Positions 39,739 through 48,245 of a DNA stretch of 64,000 bases are shown here, one piece after another. The DNA is taken from the NCBI GenBank assembly GCA_964512635.1, contig CAZEJB010000019.1, positions 1-64,000 on the forward strand, read 5' to 3'. Both the position numbers and the translations under genes were made by a program. The notes under the pieces are model-generated. The model searched no databases, had not been told where the DNA came from, and saw nothing but the letters and a program-made list of their open reading frames with translations. Origin of the DNA: JADZFO01 sp964512635. Its GTDB lineage: Bacteria; 4484-113; JAFGCY01. Each line of letters opens with the position of its first letter. Position 1 is the stretch's first letter.

Positions 39739-40013
39739 TTCTTGCCCTTCCTTTCATCCTTAATGTGGCTGCGGAAAGCCCGGGTCGGCGAGAACTCGCC
39801 AAAGCGATGGCCCACCAGGTCTTCGGTGACGAAGACCGGGAACCAGCGCTTCCCGTTGTAAACCTCGAAGTTGTGGCCGAGGAACTCGGGCACGATCACC
39901 GAGGCGCGTGACCACGTGCGGATAACTTTGCGCTCTCCGCTCTTTTCCAGCCTGTCGACCTTCTCGATCAGGCTGTAATGTACGTAAGGTCCCTTTTTAG
40001 TCGAACGGCTCAT
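39735..40013 (-). CDS. rpsS: 30S ribosomal protein S19
   Basis: S19 binds 16S rRNA in the head with S13. The 92-residue product shows MSRSTKKGPYVHYSLIEKVD, RKVIRTWSRASVIVPEFLGH, VYNGKRWFPVFVTEDLVGHR and FGEFSPTRAF, all typical. Gene order rplB-rpsS-rplV is standard. Confidence 0.98.
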   Translation of the reverse strand: MSRSTKKGPYVHYSLIEKVDRLEKSGERKVIRTWSRASVIVPEFLGHNFEVYNGKRWFPVFVTEDLVGHRFGEFSPTRAFRSHIKDERKGKK

Positions 40014-40040
40014 ACTTTCCCTCTGCCTCTACTTTGTGGC

Positions 40041-40868
40041 TTACTTGCCGCGACGGTCCTTCACCAGATAGGTGCGGGCCTTGCTCTTGCGACGGGTACG
40101 GAAGCCCTTGGCCAGAACGCCGGTGGCGCTCATGCCCTGCTTACCGCCCTTACCCTTGGCTTCACCACCACCCATCGGGTGGTCGACCGGGTTCTTGTGC
40201 ATACCACGCACGGTCGGGCGCTTGCCGAGGTTGCGGTTGCGGCCAGCCTTGCCGAGGCTGACGTTCTCGTGATCGGTGTTGGACACGCGGCCGATTGTCG
40301 CGCGGCACTGGCTGCTCACGCGGCGCATCTCGCCGCTGGGCAGGCGGATGACGGCGTTGTTGCCTTCCTTCGCCATCAGCTGGGCCCAGGTGCCGGCGGC
40401 GCGCACCAGCTTGCCGCGCTGACCCGGGATCAGTTCGATGTTGTGGATCATCGTACCGTCGGGGATCTTGTTCAGCGGCAGGGTGTTGCCGGCGCGGATC
40501 TCGCTGTCGGGACCGCTGCTGACGTACTGGCCCACCTGCAGCCCGTCGGGCGCGATGATGTAGTTCAGCTTGCCGTCAGGGTACTGGATCAGCGCGATGA
40601 AGGCGCTGCGGTTGGGATCGTACTGCAGGCTCTTGACCAGCGCGGCCTCGCCATCGCGGCGGCGGCGGAAGTCAATGATGCGGTAGTGCTGGCGGTTGCC
40701 GCCGCCACGGCCCTTGGCCGTGCAGCGTCCCAGGTTGTTGCGGCCGCCGTTATTGCTCTTCGGACGCAGCAAGGACTTCTCGGGCTTGTCACCCGACAGG
40801 ACGGAGTAATCCGTCACCGTCATGCTGCGGCGCGAAGGGGTATACGGACGGAAGCTCTTAATCGCCAT
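40041..40868 (-). CDS. rplB: 50S ribosomal protein L2
   Basis: L2 is needed for subunit joining and lies near the peptidyl transferase centre. The 275-residue protein has FRPYTPSRRSMTVTDYSVLS, GRNNLGRCTAKGRGGGNRQH, IIAPDGLQVGQYV and the invariant C-terminal histidine region NPVDHPMGGGEAKGKGG. Length is normal. Confidence 0.98.
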   Translation of the reverse strand: MAIKSFRPYTPSRRSMTVTDYSVLSGDKPEKSLLRPKSNNGGRNNLGRCTAKGRGGGNRQHYRIIDFRRRRDGEAALVKSLQYDPNRSAFIALIQYPDGKLNYIIAPDGLQVGQYVSSGPDSEIRAGNTLPLNKIPDGTMIHNIELIPGQRGKLVRAAGTWAQLMAKEGNNAVIRLPSGEMRRVSSQCRATIGRVSNTDHENVSLGKAGRNRNLGKRPTVRGMHKNPVDHPMGGGEAKGKGGKQGMSATGVLAKGFRTRRKSKARTYLVKDRRGK

Positions 40869-40878
40869 CTGCCTCTCC

Positions 40879-41187
40879 CTAGACCGCGGCCTCGCTGAGC
40901 TCGCGGATCTTCTCGCCTTCGACCAGGCTCACAATCGCCTTGCGGCGCTTGCCACTCATGTACTGGAACCGGCCGGCCCGTTTGGGCTTGCGCGGCAGGT
41001 TGATGATGTTGACGTCCTTGACCTTCACGCCAAAGCGCTCGTTGACAGCGCGCTTGACGTCGTTCTTGGTCGCCCGCTCAGTGATCATGAACACATACTT
41101 GTTCTCGGTGATCATCAGATCGTTGGTACGCTCGGAGATGACCGGAGCGACCAGGATGTCAGCGAAGTGGAAACCGTGGGTTGCCAT
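40879..41187 (-). CDS. rplW: 50S ribosomal protein L23
   Basis: L23 is the tunnel-exit docking site for trigger factor and SRP. The 102-residue product has ADILVAPVISERTNDLMITE, NKYVFMITERATKNDVKRAV, FGVKVKDVNIINLPRKPKRA and an IVSLVEGEKI end. Its start overlaps the rplD stop by one base; the ribosome binding site lies in the rplD tail. Confidence 0.96.
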   Translation of the reverse strand: MATHGFHFADILVAPVISERTNDLMITENKYVFMITERATKNDVKRAVNERFGVKVKDVNIINLPRKPKRAGRFQYMSGKRRKAIVSLVEGEKIRELSEAAV

Positions 41188-41831
41188 TACTCCTCACCTC
41201 CGGCCTCGACGGCCTCGCCCTCAAACTCCTCCGGCGAGTTCTGCAGCTCCAGCAGGTTCTTGTACTGCTGCAGCGCGCTCTCGGCGAAGACCAGGCCGCC
41301 GCTCTCCACCAGGTCGCGCACGTTGATGCGCTCCGGGGTCAGCAGGCGCACAGCGCCGATGTTGCGGCTGCTGCGGTAGGCGGCCGCATCCTGGTTGACG
41401 ATCAGGCAGACACGGCCCTGCAGGCTGGCCAGCAGGCCGGCCACCATCTTGGTCTTGTCGAAGCCGTCAAAGTCGTTGCCCTGGATGACCCAGGCGCTGC
41501 CGCGAACGATATGCGTCAGCACCGCCGAGCGCAGGGCGCTGCGGCGGGTGATCTTGTTCATCCGCTTGAGGTGGTGGCGCGGACGCAGGGCGAAAGCCAT
41601 GGCGCCGCCACGGAAGTGCGGGTTCATGCGCTCACCCTGACGGGCGCGGCCGGTACCTTTCTGGCGATAGATCTTCGCGCCAGAGCCGGCGACCTCATGC
41701 TTGTTCTTCTTGCGCGCCGTGAAGGGCTTGCCGTTGGCAATCTGGCGCAGGTAGCTTTCCTGGATATGCAGCATGTTCGGCTGCTCCAGCCCCAGCTCTT
41801 CCAGGCTTTCCAGCTTGACTAGGTTGGCCAT
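41187..41831 (-). CDS. rplD: 50S ribosomal protein L4 with acidic tail
   Basis: L4 lines the exit tunnel and in Escherichia coli represses the S10 operon. The 214-residue protein has KIYRQKGTGRARQGERMNPH, FRGGAMAF, HHLKRMNKITRRSALRSAVL and the C-terminal LLTPERINVRDLVESGGLVF. The last residues are acidic (EFEGEAVEAGGEE). The codons of EAGGEE read GGCCGGAGGTGAGGAG and so provide the ribosome binding site of rplW, exactly as in rpsE-rplO. Confidence 0.96.
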   Translation of the reverse strand: MANLVKLESLEELGLEQPNMLHIQESYLRQIANGKPFTARKKNKHEVAGSGAKIYRQKGTGRARQGERMNPHFRGGAMAFALRPRHHLKRMNKITRRSALRSAVLTHIVRGSAWVIQGNDFDGFDKTKMVAGLLASLQGRVCLIVNQDAAAYRSSRNIGAVRLLTPERINVRDLVESGGLVFAESALQQYKNLLELQNSPEEFEGEAVEAGGEE

Positions 41832-41834
41832 TTC

Positions 41835-42479
41835 TTACTTCGCCTCCGCCTTGCTCATCAGGGTCAGGAAGACAGTGCCGCCCACCGGGCCGGGCACCGC
41901 GCCCTTGATGGCGATCAGGTTGAGCTCAGGGTTGTAGCCCTGCAGCTTCAGCCCGCGAGTTGAGATCTGCTTGGCGCCCATGCGACCGGGACGGCGGCTG
42001 CCCTTGAACACGCGGGCCGGGTCGGTCGCGTTGTTGCTCATCGGGCGACGGTTGTCCGGGTCGCCGTGCGTACGCTGCTGGCCGCGGAAGCCCCAGCGCT
42101 TGACCGCACCGGCGAAACCCTTACCCTTGCTGGTACCGGTAACCTTGATCTTGCCCCAGTCGCCGATGACATCAGCGGGCGCGATCTCCTGTCCCAGGGT
42201 CAGGGCGGCAATCTCGTCCTGGCGGCTTTCATAGCTCTTGGCCAGGATCTTGTCGGTGCCGGCCTTGCTCAGCACGCCCTGGCGCGGCTTGTTAATCCGC
42301 TTGCGCAGGGTCTCCTTGAAGCTGAGCTGGACCGCGCTGTAGCCATGCTTTTCAGGGCGCTTCAGCTCGGTCACCACCAGCGTGAACGGCTGGACCAGCG
42401 TCACCGGGACGCTGAAGCCCTGCTCGTCAAACATGGTGGTCATGCCGATTTTCTTGGCGGGTATCTTGTTAATCATCAC
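41835..42479 (-). CDS. rplC: 50S ribosomal protein L3
   Basis: L3 starts 50S assembly and touches the peptidyl transferase centre. The 214-residue protein shows AKKIGMTTMFDEQGFSVPVT, VTGTSKGKGFAGAVKRWGF, RGQQRTHGD (with the glutamine that is methylated in Escherichia coli) and GRMGAKQISTRGLKLQGYNP. The start is GTG followed by ATG; either fits. It lies 62 bases after rpsJ. Confidence 0.97.
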   Translation of the reverse strand: MMINKIPAKKIGMTTMFDEQGFSVPVTLVQPFTLVVTELKRPEKHGYSAVQLSFKETLRKRINKPRQGVLSKAGTDKILAKSYESRQDEIAALTLGQEIAPADVIGDWGKIKVTGTSKGKGFAGAVKRWGFRGQQRTHGDPDNRRPMSNNATDPARVFKGSRRPGRMGAKQISTRGLKLQGYNPELNLIAIKGAVPGPVGGTVFLTLMSKAEAK

Positions 42480-42541
42480 CGTGTCCTGTTCATTCCCAGC
42501 TCACCACGGCGATTGGCCGTGGCAGATTGCCAGGCCGGAAA

Positions 42542-42847
42542 CTACACCTTCAACTCCACATCGACGCCGCTGGGAAGATCCAGGGAACCCAGGTGCTCAA
42601 CGGTCTGCTGAGTGGGGTTGATGATGTCAATGATGCGCTTGTGGGTTCGCATCTCGAAGTGCTCTCGGGACTCCTTGTCCACGTGCGGGCTGCGCAGGAC
42701 GCAGAAGATACGCTTCTCCGTCGGCAGCGGAATCGGCCCGACCACCTTGGCGCCACTGCGCTCAGCGGTCGCCACAATGCGCGAAACGCTGGCGTCCAGC
42801 ACCTTGTGGTCAAAGCTCTTCAGTCGAATGCGAATTCTCTGCGCCAT
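42542..42847 (-). CDS. rpsJ: 30S ribosomal protein S10
   Basis: S10 is both a 30S head protein and the NusE factor of antitermination. The ATG 42847 gives 101 residues (MAQRIRIRLKSFDHKVLDAS). GPIPLPTEKRIFCVLRSPHV, SREHFEMRTHKRIIDI and the terminal LPSGVDVELKV are typical. It is the first gene of the 16-kb ribosomal block; no tuf or fusA precedes it. Confidence 0.97.
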   Translation of the reverse strand: MAQRIRIRLKSFDHKVLDASVSRIVATAERSGAKVVGPIPLPTEKRIFCVLRSPHVDKESREHFEMRTHKRIIDIINPTQQTVEHLGSLDLPSGVDVELKV

Positions 42848-42967
42848 ATTCCTGTCCTGCCCTGCGGGCTGATAATCCCTGCCCCGATCCCGCGGCAACG
42901 GCACTCGCCCTTCGAGCTGCGAGCCCTGAAAGCTGCGCTGTGTGCCCCGGAATCTAAAGCAAACAAA

Positions 42968-42990
42968 AGGCCCGCGCCTGCGCCGAGCCT
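42968..42990 (-). terminator. Intrinsic terminator-like hairpin before rpsJ
   Basis: On the minus strand AGGCTCG pairs with CGGGCCT (one G-U) around a nine-base loop, followed by TTTTGTTT. It lies 120 bases upstream of the rpsJ start and 170 bases after the M28 gene stop, both on the minus strand. It may end the upstream transcript or act as an attenuator in the S10 leader. The rest of the interval 42848-43160 shows no gene; a strong promoter is not obvious by eye. Confidence 0.5.
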
Positions 42991-43160
42991 CTCAATTTTT
43001 GGTTCCATCGCGCGGCCGGGGTACTTTCCACAATGGGGAGTTGCCTCCGCCGGGCGCTGAATCGGCAATCCAGGGACTGCCGGGGAGGGGAAGTTTAGCA
43101 CCAGCTTTGCTTATCTGCAAGCCTTGGACCCCGGATTTTTACCGGAGACTCCCGCTGGCC

Positions 43161-44324
43161 TTAACCTTCCGGCAGTTTTCCGGGCTCCGGAGCACCCGGC
43201 GGTCGGGTGCCGTAAATCGCCGGGAAAAGGTGAACCAGGTTCTCCATGGTCAGCCCGATTGACTCAAGACTGTCGTCATCACACTTATCTATAGTGTCGG
43301 TTGTCTTATTCCAGTCAGGGTAATTAAAGTCGATAAAGTCATAAATTTTCAAACCGCGCTCAATCAGCGGAATGTGGTCATCCAGCACGTCATAGGCGCC
43401 CTGGCTTTTGAAAGCACTAAATCCGAGGGCCTTGTTGATCTCCATCGCCCCCGAATAGATCAGCGGAGCGCAGCGCTCAGAGTTGTACTCAGGGTGGAAA
43501 TCCTGGTTGGTGTCTCCGACCATGTCCAGCAGGACACAGTAGTTATAGGACTTCACCTGGCTGTCGGTCAGGCGTTTGGCGAAGTGCTTGGCTCCCAGGA
43601 ACATCATGTCGATTCCCGGCCCATAGTCCTCACCGTCGGTAAACAGAAGGTCTATCCCAACTGCCGGCCGGTTTTCGCTGTAGACCCGTGCGAGTTCGAG
43701 CATGACCGCATTCCCGCTGGCACCGTCGTTGGCACCGTCGTTGGGAATGCGGCGCAATGCAGGATCGTCCTCCATGTCGCAGATCGGGCGCGTATCCCAG
43801 TGCGACAGGATCAAAACGCGATGCGGGTTCTGCGGATCTATCCGCCCAATGATGTTGCACAGTTCAAGCGGATCTGGAGACAGGGGAACCTTGAACTCCT
43901 GCACCTGCACGTCGTCGCAGACTTCCAGCAGCTGACGCTGAATGTAATTACGACAGGCGCGGTGGCTCTTGCTGTTCGGCACGCGGGGACCAAACGAAAC
44001 GATCTTGGTCAGGTGCCGCCAGGCATTGGCCTTGTCGAACTCGCGGGTAAAATTCGGCATTCCCGGCTTGTCCGCTGGCTTGGCCGCCGTGCTTCCGCTG
44101 TCGGCAAACTGCTTACTGGCTACCGGCGCAGCAACCGGCTTGTCCCCCGCTGTCGGCTGCCGGCGGGCGCTTGCATCCTCGCCGGGGCGGGCCTGCGTTT
44201 CTTCATTGCAGGACAAAAGCAGGGCAATCACCCCGGCCAGCAGAACGCTGCCCATGAACAGTGGTGATCTCTGACGCGGTGTCTTAAGGGGTCTGGATGG
44301 CTGGCTGATCATCGCGGGCAGCAT
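43161..44324 (-). CDS. Lipoprotein of peptidase family M28 (glutaminyl cyclase-like)
   Basis: The 387-residue product has an N-terminal hydrophobic segment ending in a lipobox (VIALLLSC, Cys39), so it should be a lipoprotein. The zinc hydrolase domain has the M28 ligands in order: LSHWDTRP (His), NDGASGNAVMLELAR (Asp), TDGEDYG (Glu pair), DMVGD and DDHIPL (His). The SHWDTRP/GANDGASG pattern is closer to glutaminyl-peptide cyclotransferase-like M28 members than to ordinary aminopeptidases. It overlaps the ftsB-like gene by 41 bases, so a later Met (44312 or 44255) may be the true start. Confidence 0.88.
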   Translation of the reverse strand: MLPAMISQPSRPLKTPRQRSPLFMGSVLLAGVIALLLSCNEETQARPGEDASARRQPTAGDKPVAAPVASKQFADSGSTAAKPADKPGMPNFTREFDKANAWRHLTKIVSFGPRVPNSKSHRACRNYIQRQLLEVCDDVQVQEFKVPLSPDPLELCNIIGRIDPQNPHRVLILSHWDTRPICDMEDDPALRRIPNDGANDGASGNAVMLELARVYSENRPAVGIDLLFTDGEDYGPGIDMMFLGAKHFAKRLTDSQVKSYNYCVLLDMVGDTNQDFHPEYNSERCAPLIYSGAMEINKALGFSAFKSQGAYDVLDDHIPLIERGLKIYDFIDFNYPDWNKTTDTIDKCDDDSLESIGLTMENLVHLFPAIYGTRPPGAPEPGKLPEG

Positions 44325-44610
44325 TATCCCTTACGATGACGATGGGCGTCTCATCAGGCTCGGTATAGCCAAAGCGCTTCTTGAGCAGATCCTTCTGGTA
44401 CTGCTTGTCATCACGCAGAGCGTCGCCTTCGGCCAGCAGGCGGCTGTAGTCCTGGAGCTGCTGGTCATAATTCTCCCGCGCGGCGGCCAGCTCGCTTTCC
44501 CGCTGCTGGTGTTCCTGGTAGGCAGTCCAGGCCATGAACGCGCAGTAAGACGCAATGGCCCACACGGCCAGCAGCGTCGCAACGCGCTTGATTTTCGTCC
44601 AGATACTCAA
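44284..44610 (-). CDS. FtsB/DivIC-type septum formation initiator
   Basis: The 108-residue protein has a short basic N-terminus, one membrane segment (about 11-30, TLLAVWAIASYCAFMAWTAY), a coiled coil (about 31-70, QRESELAAARENYDQQLQDY) and then KDLLKKRFGYTEPDETPIVI. The last is the conserved segment after the coil in FtsB/DivIC (family: E..AR..lGyv.pgE). FtsB joins FtsL and activates septal wall synthesis. It is separated from ftsL by 34 kb here. Confidence 0.85.
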   Translation of the reverse strand: MSIWTKIKRVATLLAVWAIASYCAFMAWTAYQEHQQRESELAAARENYDQQLQDYSRLLAEGDALRDDKQYQKDLLKKRFGYTEPDETPIVIVRDNAARDDQPAIQTP

Positions 44611-44709
44611 CTCAACCCCGGCGGAATGATAAGGCCTTTGGGGCTAACTGGTAAGTTAACGCATGTATAGCTGTCGCTGGGATGCCCTGCTGCAAGCGAA
44701 CCCTGGAGC

Positions 44710-46248
44710 CTAATGATCGGACCTGTGCAGCCGTTCAATGTAGGCCAGCCGGGCGGCTTCACCCTGCTCCATCGCCGGCTTGAAGTACTCCACTCGACGC
44801 TCGACAAAGCCTTCAACGATGCTGTGAACTTCGCTGGAGAACACCGAATCGGACTCGCGAAGCTTGCGCATCCTCAGATCGGTCAGCAACATGTCATAGT
44901 CCGGGATGCGATTGCGCGGCTCGCCGCTTTTCTCATCGGGTGACAGGCTGGCCCGGAAGTGATCCAGGAGATTCTGCTTCTGGCTGGTGTTGGCCGTCAC
45001 CGTGCCATACAGCTCACTGCGCGCCGCGATCAGCTCGGACTGCAGGATCTGCGCTTCGGTGCTCGCGGTGGCCAGCGCCTCGCGGCTGGCCCGGGCGATA
45101 TCGCCGCTCCCCAGCGGAGCAGCCTGCTGGCTTGGTGTTGCATTCGACTTCTGGCCGGGCCCGGCCGCACTCTGGTCGCTGGCTTTCGTCAACAGCGCGT
45201 TCATCGCTTTGTCGTCCAGCCACATGCTGCGGTTCATCAGACAGTCGGCCTGCGCGGCCCAGACGTCATAGTCCCTCGGATACTGCTTTGACAGCCCGGC
45301 CAGCCGCTGGGCGAAATCCGTTTTGCCGGTCACCTCGTACAGACGTCCAAGCACCCAGGCTTCCGCCCCTGCCTTGCTCATCGGGTTTCGCGCGGACTTG
45401 GTCATCGACTCCAACGCCTGGCGGGTCAGAATGTGGTTCGGCCCCTTGAGGTAATAAGTTGGCACCGCCAGACTGAAGGCCAGCTCGCTGGAGCTGCCGC
45501 TGCCGGTAAACTCCTGGGCCCACTTCTGCGCTTCTTCAAAGCGCTGCTGCTGAACCAGCAGATCGACATACAGGATCTTGATGTTGACATCCCAGATGCC
45601 CTTCTCCGCACTGTCCTCATACTCAAGGGCAGCCGGGTAGTCGCCCTGCAGCACCTTGCAGGCCAGCGCAAACCCCCGGGCGTCCATGCTGTTGTTACGT
45701 GATGCCAGTTCCTGCTGCGCCAGCTCCTCCAGCCCTTCGAAGTCGTCGTTCATCAGACGTGTGTATGCCTGGAGTGTCCGGACGGTCTGCCGCAGGCGCG
45801 GCTGCTTGGCTACCACCACATCAGCATCGCGCTCCACCAGCTCGGGAAGGATCGCGCACTGGAAGGCCCAGACCTGCATATAGTTGCTGGCCTGCACAAG
45901 GGGGCAGAGGTCGGCGCTTTCGGTCAACGCCGGGGTGAGCTCGAAAATCTCGCTCAGCGCAGCATTAGCCTCGTCGGGGTACAGCCACACCACGCCGGCC
46001 AGGCGGTCTACCAGCATGGCGTCCAGCCGGTCGCCGCCATATTCCTTGCGGGCCGCCCGGATGCGCTCGATGTCCGGCTTGAGCACGTCCTTCTCTGGAC
46101 GGATGTACTCCGGGCTGTAAATTTCCTTAAAAAGCTTCTCACTGGCCTGGAAGCGCAGGAATTGCTGGATCACCTTATAGCCAAGTGCGCCGACGGTCAC
46201 CAGCAGGGCCAGTGTTAAGACGCCGGCAATGGCGGCTTTGCTGTTCAT
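44710..46248 (-). CDS. Membrane-anchored helical-repeat (TPR-like) hypothetical protein
   Basis: The 512-residue product has one N-terminal membrane segment (about 6-27, AIAGVLTLALLVTVGALGYK) and then pairs of helices of the TPR/SEL kind, for example RTLQAYTRLMNDDFEGLEEL, ARGFALACKVLQGDYPAALE and ILYVDLLVQQQRFEEAQKWA. A Ser/Ala/Gln-rich stretch near residues 355-380 looks disordered. Such proteins are usually scaffolds in the envelope; I recognise no specific family. The gene lies upstream of ftsB and the M28 lipoprotein on the same strand and is probably co-transcribed. Confidence 0.8.
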   Translation of the reverse strand: MNSKAAIAGVLTLALLVTVGALGYKVIQQFLRFQASEKLFKEIYSPEYIRPEKDVLKPDIERIRAARKEYGGDRLDAMLVDRLAGVVWLYPDEANAALSEIFELTPALTESADLCPLVQASNYMQVWAFQCAILPELVERDADVVVAKQPRLRQTVRTLQAYTRLMNDDFEGLEELAQQELASRNNSMDARGFALACKVLQGDYPAALEYEDSAEKGIWDVNIKILYVDLLVQQQRFEEAQKWAQEFTGSGSSSELAFSLAVPTYYLKGPNHILTRQALESMTKSARNPMSKAGAEAWVLGRLYEVTGKTDFAQRLAGLSKQYPRDYDVWAAQADCLMNRSMWLDDKAMNALLTKASDQSAAGPGQKSNATPSQQAAPLGSGDIARASREALATASTEAQILQSELIAARSELYGTVTANTSQKQNLLDHFRASLSPDEKSGEPRNRIPDYDMLLTDLRMRKLRESDSVFSSEVHSIVEGFVERRVEYFKPAMEQGEAARLAYIERLHRSDH

Positions 46249-46501
46249 CAGTCTAATCTACCTATCCGCGCTGATCATTCACCCACAGACTTTTGACAGG
46301 CCTACGGCCTTAAGCGCAGCTAGACTGACCGTCTTGCGCCGCGGACACTGACCCCCGCGGCGCTTTCCCCCTACTGCACTGAGAAACTTCTGTCGATATA
46401 TAAGGATGCCCAAAGGCAGGCCTGAGGTTATTGATACCGCCGCGGCTTATGCCGCTTCGGACCGCAACCCGGCCGTCTTTGACGCCATCTATTATATAAA
46501 G

Positions 46502-46530
46502 TTGTAGCTTTGCCGCAGTTTGGTTAAAAT
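46502..46530 (+). promoter_or_regulatory. Sigma-70-type promoter of the response regulator
   Basis: TTGTAG (46502-46507), a 17-base spacer and TAAAAT (46525-46530) lie in an AT-rich island about 85 bases before the regulator start. Spacing is ideal and both hexamers match the consensus at four or five positions. The rest of the interval 46249-46615 holds a GCGGC-TTAT-GCCGC hairpin near 46441-46456 and no gene. Confidence 0.55.
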
Positions 46531-46615
46531 ATGGGCACCGGTTCGCCGGGAACAAGACTACGTGGATGCGCAGGCGTTCGGGGCGTACCAAGCGCGCCGG
46601 ACAGGGGGGTAGAGC

Positions 46616-47338
46616 TTGTCACACAAGATTCTGGTCGTGGATGACGAAAAGACGCTCTGTGAGCTGCTGTCTGAGGTGCTTGGCCGTGCTGGCTACAGCG
46701 TGAGCACCGCCGGCAGTGTCAAGGGCGCGCGTCAGATCCTTGAAACGACGTCCTACGACCTGATCGTCCTGGACGTGATGATGCCCGGCGAGAACGGCTT
46801 TGACCTTCTGCGCTGGCTGCGCAACGAGCGCCGTGACCGCACCCCGACCCTGCTGCTGACCGCTATCAGCACCGAGCAGGACAAACTGCTGGCTTTTGAG
46901 CTTGAAGCGGACGACTACGTCACCAAGCCCTTCAGCCTGCCGGAGTTCGTCGCCCGCATCCGCGCCATCATGCGCCGCGCGGCTGAGCGTAAGAACCCGC
47001 CGGAGATCATCTCCTTTGGCCGCTGCACGATCAACCGGACCAGCCGTCAGGCCTTCCGCGACGGCGGGCTGCTGAAGCTGCGCCCGAAGGAATATCAGGT
47101 GCTGGTCACGCTGGCCGAAAGCCCGGACAAGGCCTTTTCGCGCCACGAGCTCTTCAAGACCATCTGGGGCGAGGACAGCCCCAGCGGTGAGAAGACCGTT
47201 GACGTGACGATCCATACCTTGCGCGACAAGGTGGAAGACGATCCGGCCCAGCCGATCTATATCCAGACCGTCCGTGGCTATGGCTACCGCTTCAACCCCG
47301 CCGACGAAAAGGAAGGCCTGGCCCTGGGCCTGAAGTAG
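46616..47338 (+). CDS. OmpR/PhoB-type response regulator, orphan
   Basis: The 240-residue protein has a receiver domain (1 to about 120) with the acidic pair DDE (9-11), phospho-acceptor Asp53 in LIVLDVMMPGENG, the Thr in LLLTA and the Lys in YVTKPFSLPE. A winged-helix domain follows, with LRPKEYQVLVTLAESPDKAF, SRHELFKTIWGEDS and the wing VRGYGYRFNP. It should bind DNA when phosphorylated. The start is TTG 46616, with a G-run (GGGGGGT) about five bases upstream. No histidine kinase is within the window, so the partner is unknown. Confidence 0.93.
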   Translation: MSHKILVVDDEKTLCELLSEVLGRAGYSVSTAGSVKGARQILETTSYDLIVLDVMMPGENGFDLLRWLRNERRDRTPTLLLTAISTEQDKLLAFELEADDYVTKPFSLPEFVARIRAIMRRAAERKNPPEIISFGRCTINRTSRQAFRDGGLLKLRPKEYQVLVTLAESPDKAFSRHELFKTIWGEDSPSGEKTVDVTIHTLRDKVEDDPAQPIYIQTVRGYGYRFNPADEKEGLALGLK

Positions 47339-47407
47339 GGGTTTCGGTAGGGATGGCCCCGCGCCCGCTTGGCGTCGGACCGCCGGCTTCAGCCGGCATC
47401 TCTACCT

Positions 47408-47498
47408 GGAGCGCGGGCATCCTGCCCGCATCTGAGCTGGGAGCGCCGGCACCTTGCCCGCATCTGAGTTTGGAGCGCGGGCATCCTGCCCGCATCTT
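47408..47498 (+). repeat. Three copies of the GGAGCG-hairpin-ATCTT repeat
   Basis: Copies at 47408-47433, 47440-47465 and 47472-47498. Each has a constant start (GGAGCG), a hairpin (GCGGGCA-TCC-TGCCCGC in the first and third; GCCGGCA-CCT-TGCCCGC in the second) and an end in ATCT. The interval 47339-47546 after the regulator gene holds these repeats and nothing else recognisable. Further members lie at 48371, 48404, 49333, 49364, 63482 and 63565. Confidence 0.75.
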
Positions 47499-47546
47499 CG
47501 ACCGAACCGATGGCTTCAGCCGGTGCCTGCGTTTTTCTGCTGCCTG

Positions 47547-48245
47547 CTACTCGCGGCACTGCATGGTCAGCAGGTCGGGATAGCGCGTCCACCAGTCACG
47601 CACCTCAGAGTCCATTGCAGCGTTGCGCAGGCTGAAGGCTTCTATCGCTGGCACATCCGCGGCACCAAGTTCCTGGTCCAGCATGCCGTTTTTGATGGCG
47701 GACTTGCCCCCGCCTTTTTCAATCCAGGCATCGTAGGTGAAGACCAGATACTGGTTCGCCGCATCCACGCCTTCACTGTCCAGAATCTTCCCAGTGTTGC
47801 TGGCCAGCGCCAGCATCGCTGACTCATCGGGGTCGCCGCTCATGTGCCCGAAGTCGCCGTAGGTGCCAAAGTCGCACATCTGCCGCAGGCCCTGGCACAG
47901 GCCCCGATACTCCAGCGCCTCGGCCAGCGCCGGCTGCGGATTCCGGTGGATCAGCAGGCTCCTGGAAACCCTGGCCACCCTGTGCCAGTCGCGCTTGCCC
48001 TTCTGCCCCACCCTTTCCGCAAAAAACTCCTCGCACTCCGTCGAATTGACGTTGAGAATCTCGACCGCATAGGGGATACCCGCGATGCTGCTGATGCGCC
48101 GCAGCTCGAAGTGCTCGCGGTCGAAGTCAAAGCTCCAGGTCTGCGGAATGACCAGAATCAGCGGCGCGGCGAACCACAGGATGGGCAGAATCCACTGCCG
48201 CAGTCGGAAGGCGCTGCGCTTGTTCAGGCTTGATTCGATGCGGAT
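47547..48245 (-). CDS. Membrane-anchored hypothetical protein, paralogue A (no standard start)
   Basis: The minus-strand frame is open from 48248 to the stop at 47547 and is protein-like throughout. It has a membrane segment (LRQWILPILWFAAPLILVIP), then FDFDREHFELRRISSIAGIP, and a C-terminal domain with LCQGLRQMCDFGTYG and AANQYLVFTYDAWIEKGGGK. No ATG, GTG or TTG lies before the membrane segment; the first standard start (GTG 48011) would remove it. ATC at 48245 or 48239 are possible rare starts; loss of the true start is the alternative. It is a paralogue of the gene at 48562-49227 (shared CxGLRxMCxxGxYG and A-N-YLV-). Function unknown. Confidence 0.6.
   Translation of the reverse strand: MRIESSLNKRSAFRLRQWILPILWFAAPLILVIPQTWSFDFDREHFELRRISSIAGIPYAVEILNVNSTECEEFFAERVGQKGKRDWHRVARVSRSLLIHRNPQPALAEALEYRGLCQGLRQMCDFGTYGDFGHMSGDPDESAMLALASNTGKILDSEGVDAANQYLVFTYDAWIEKGGGKSAIKNGMLDQELGAADVPAIEAFSLRNAAMDSEVRDWWTRYPDLLTMQCRE

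Noticed and set aside
47353..47583. Small frames encoding 'LERGHPARIF' and 'DAGRMPALQ' peptides
   Set aside because: These are translations of the hairpin repeats; similar peptides are known as spurious database entries.
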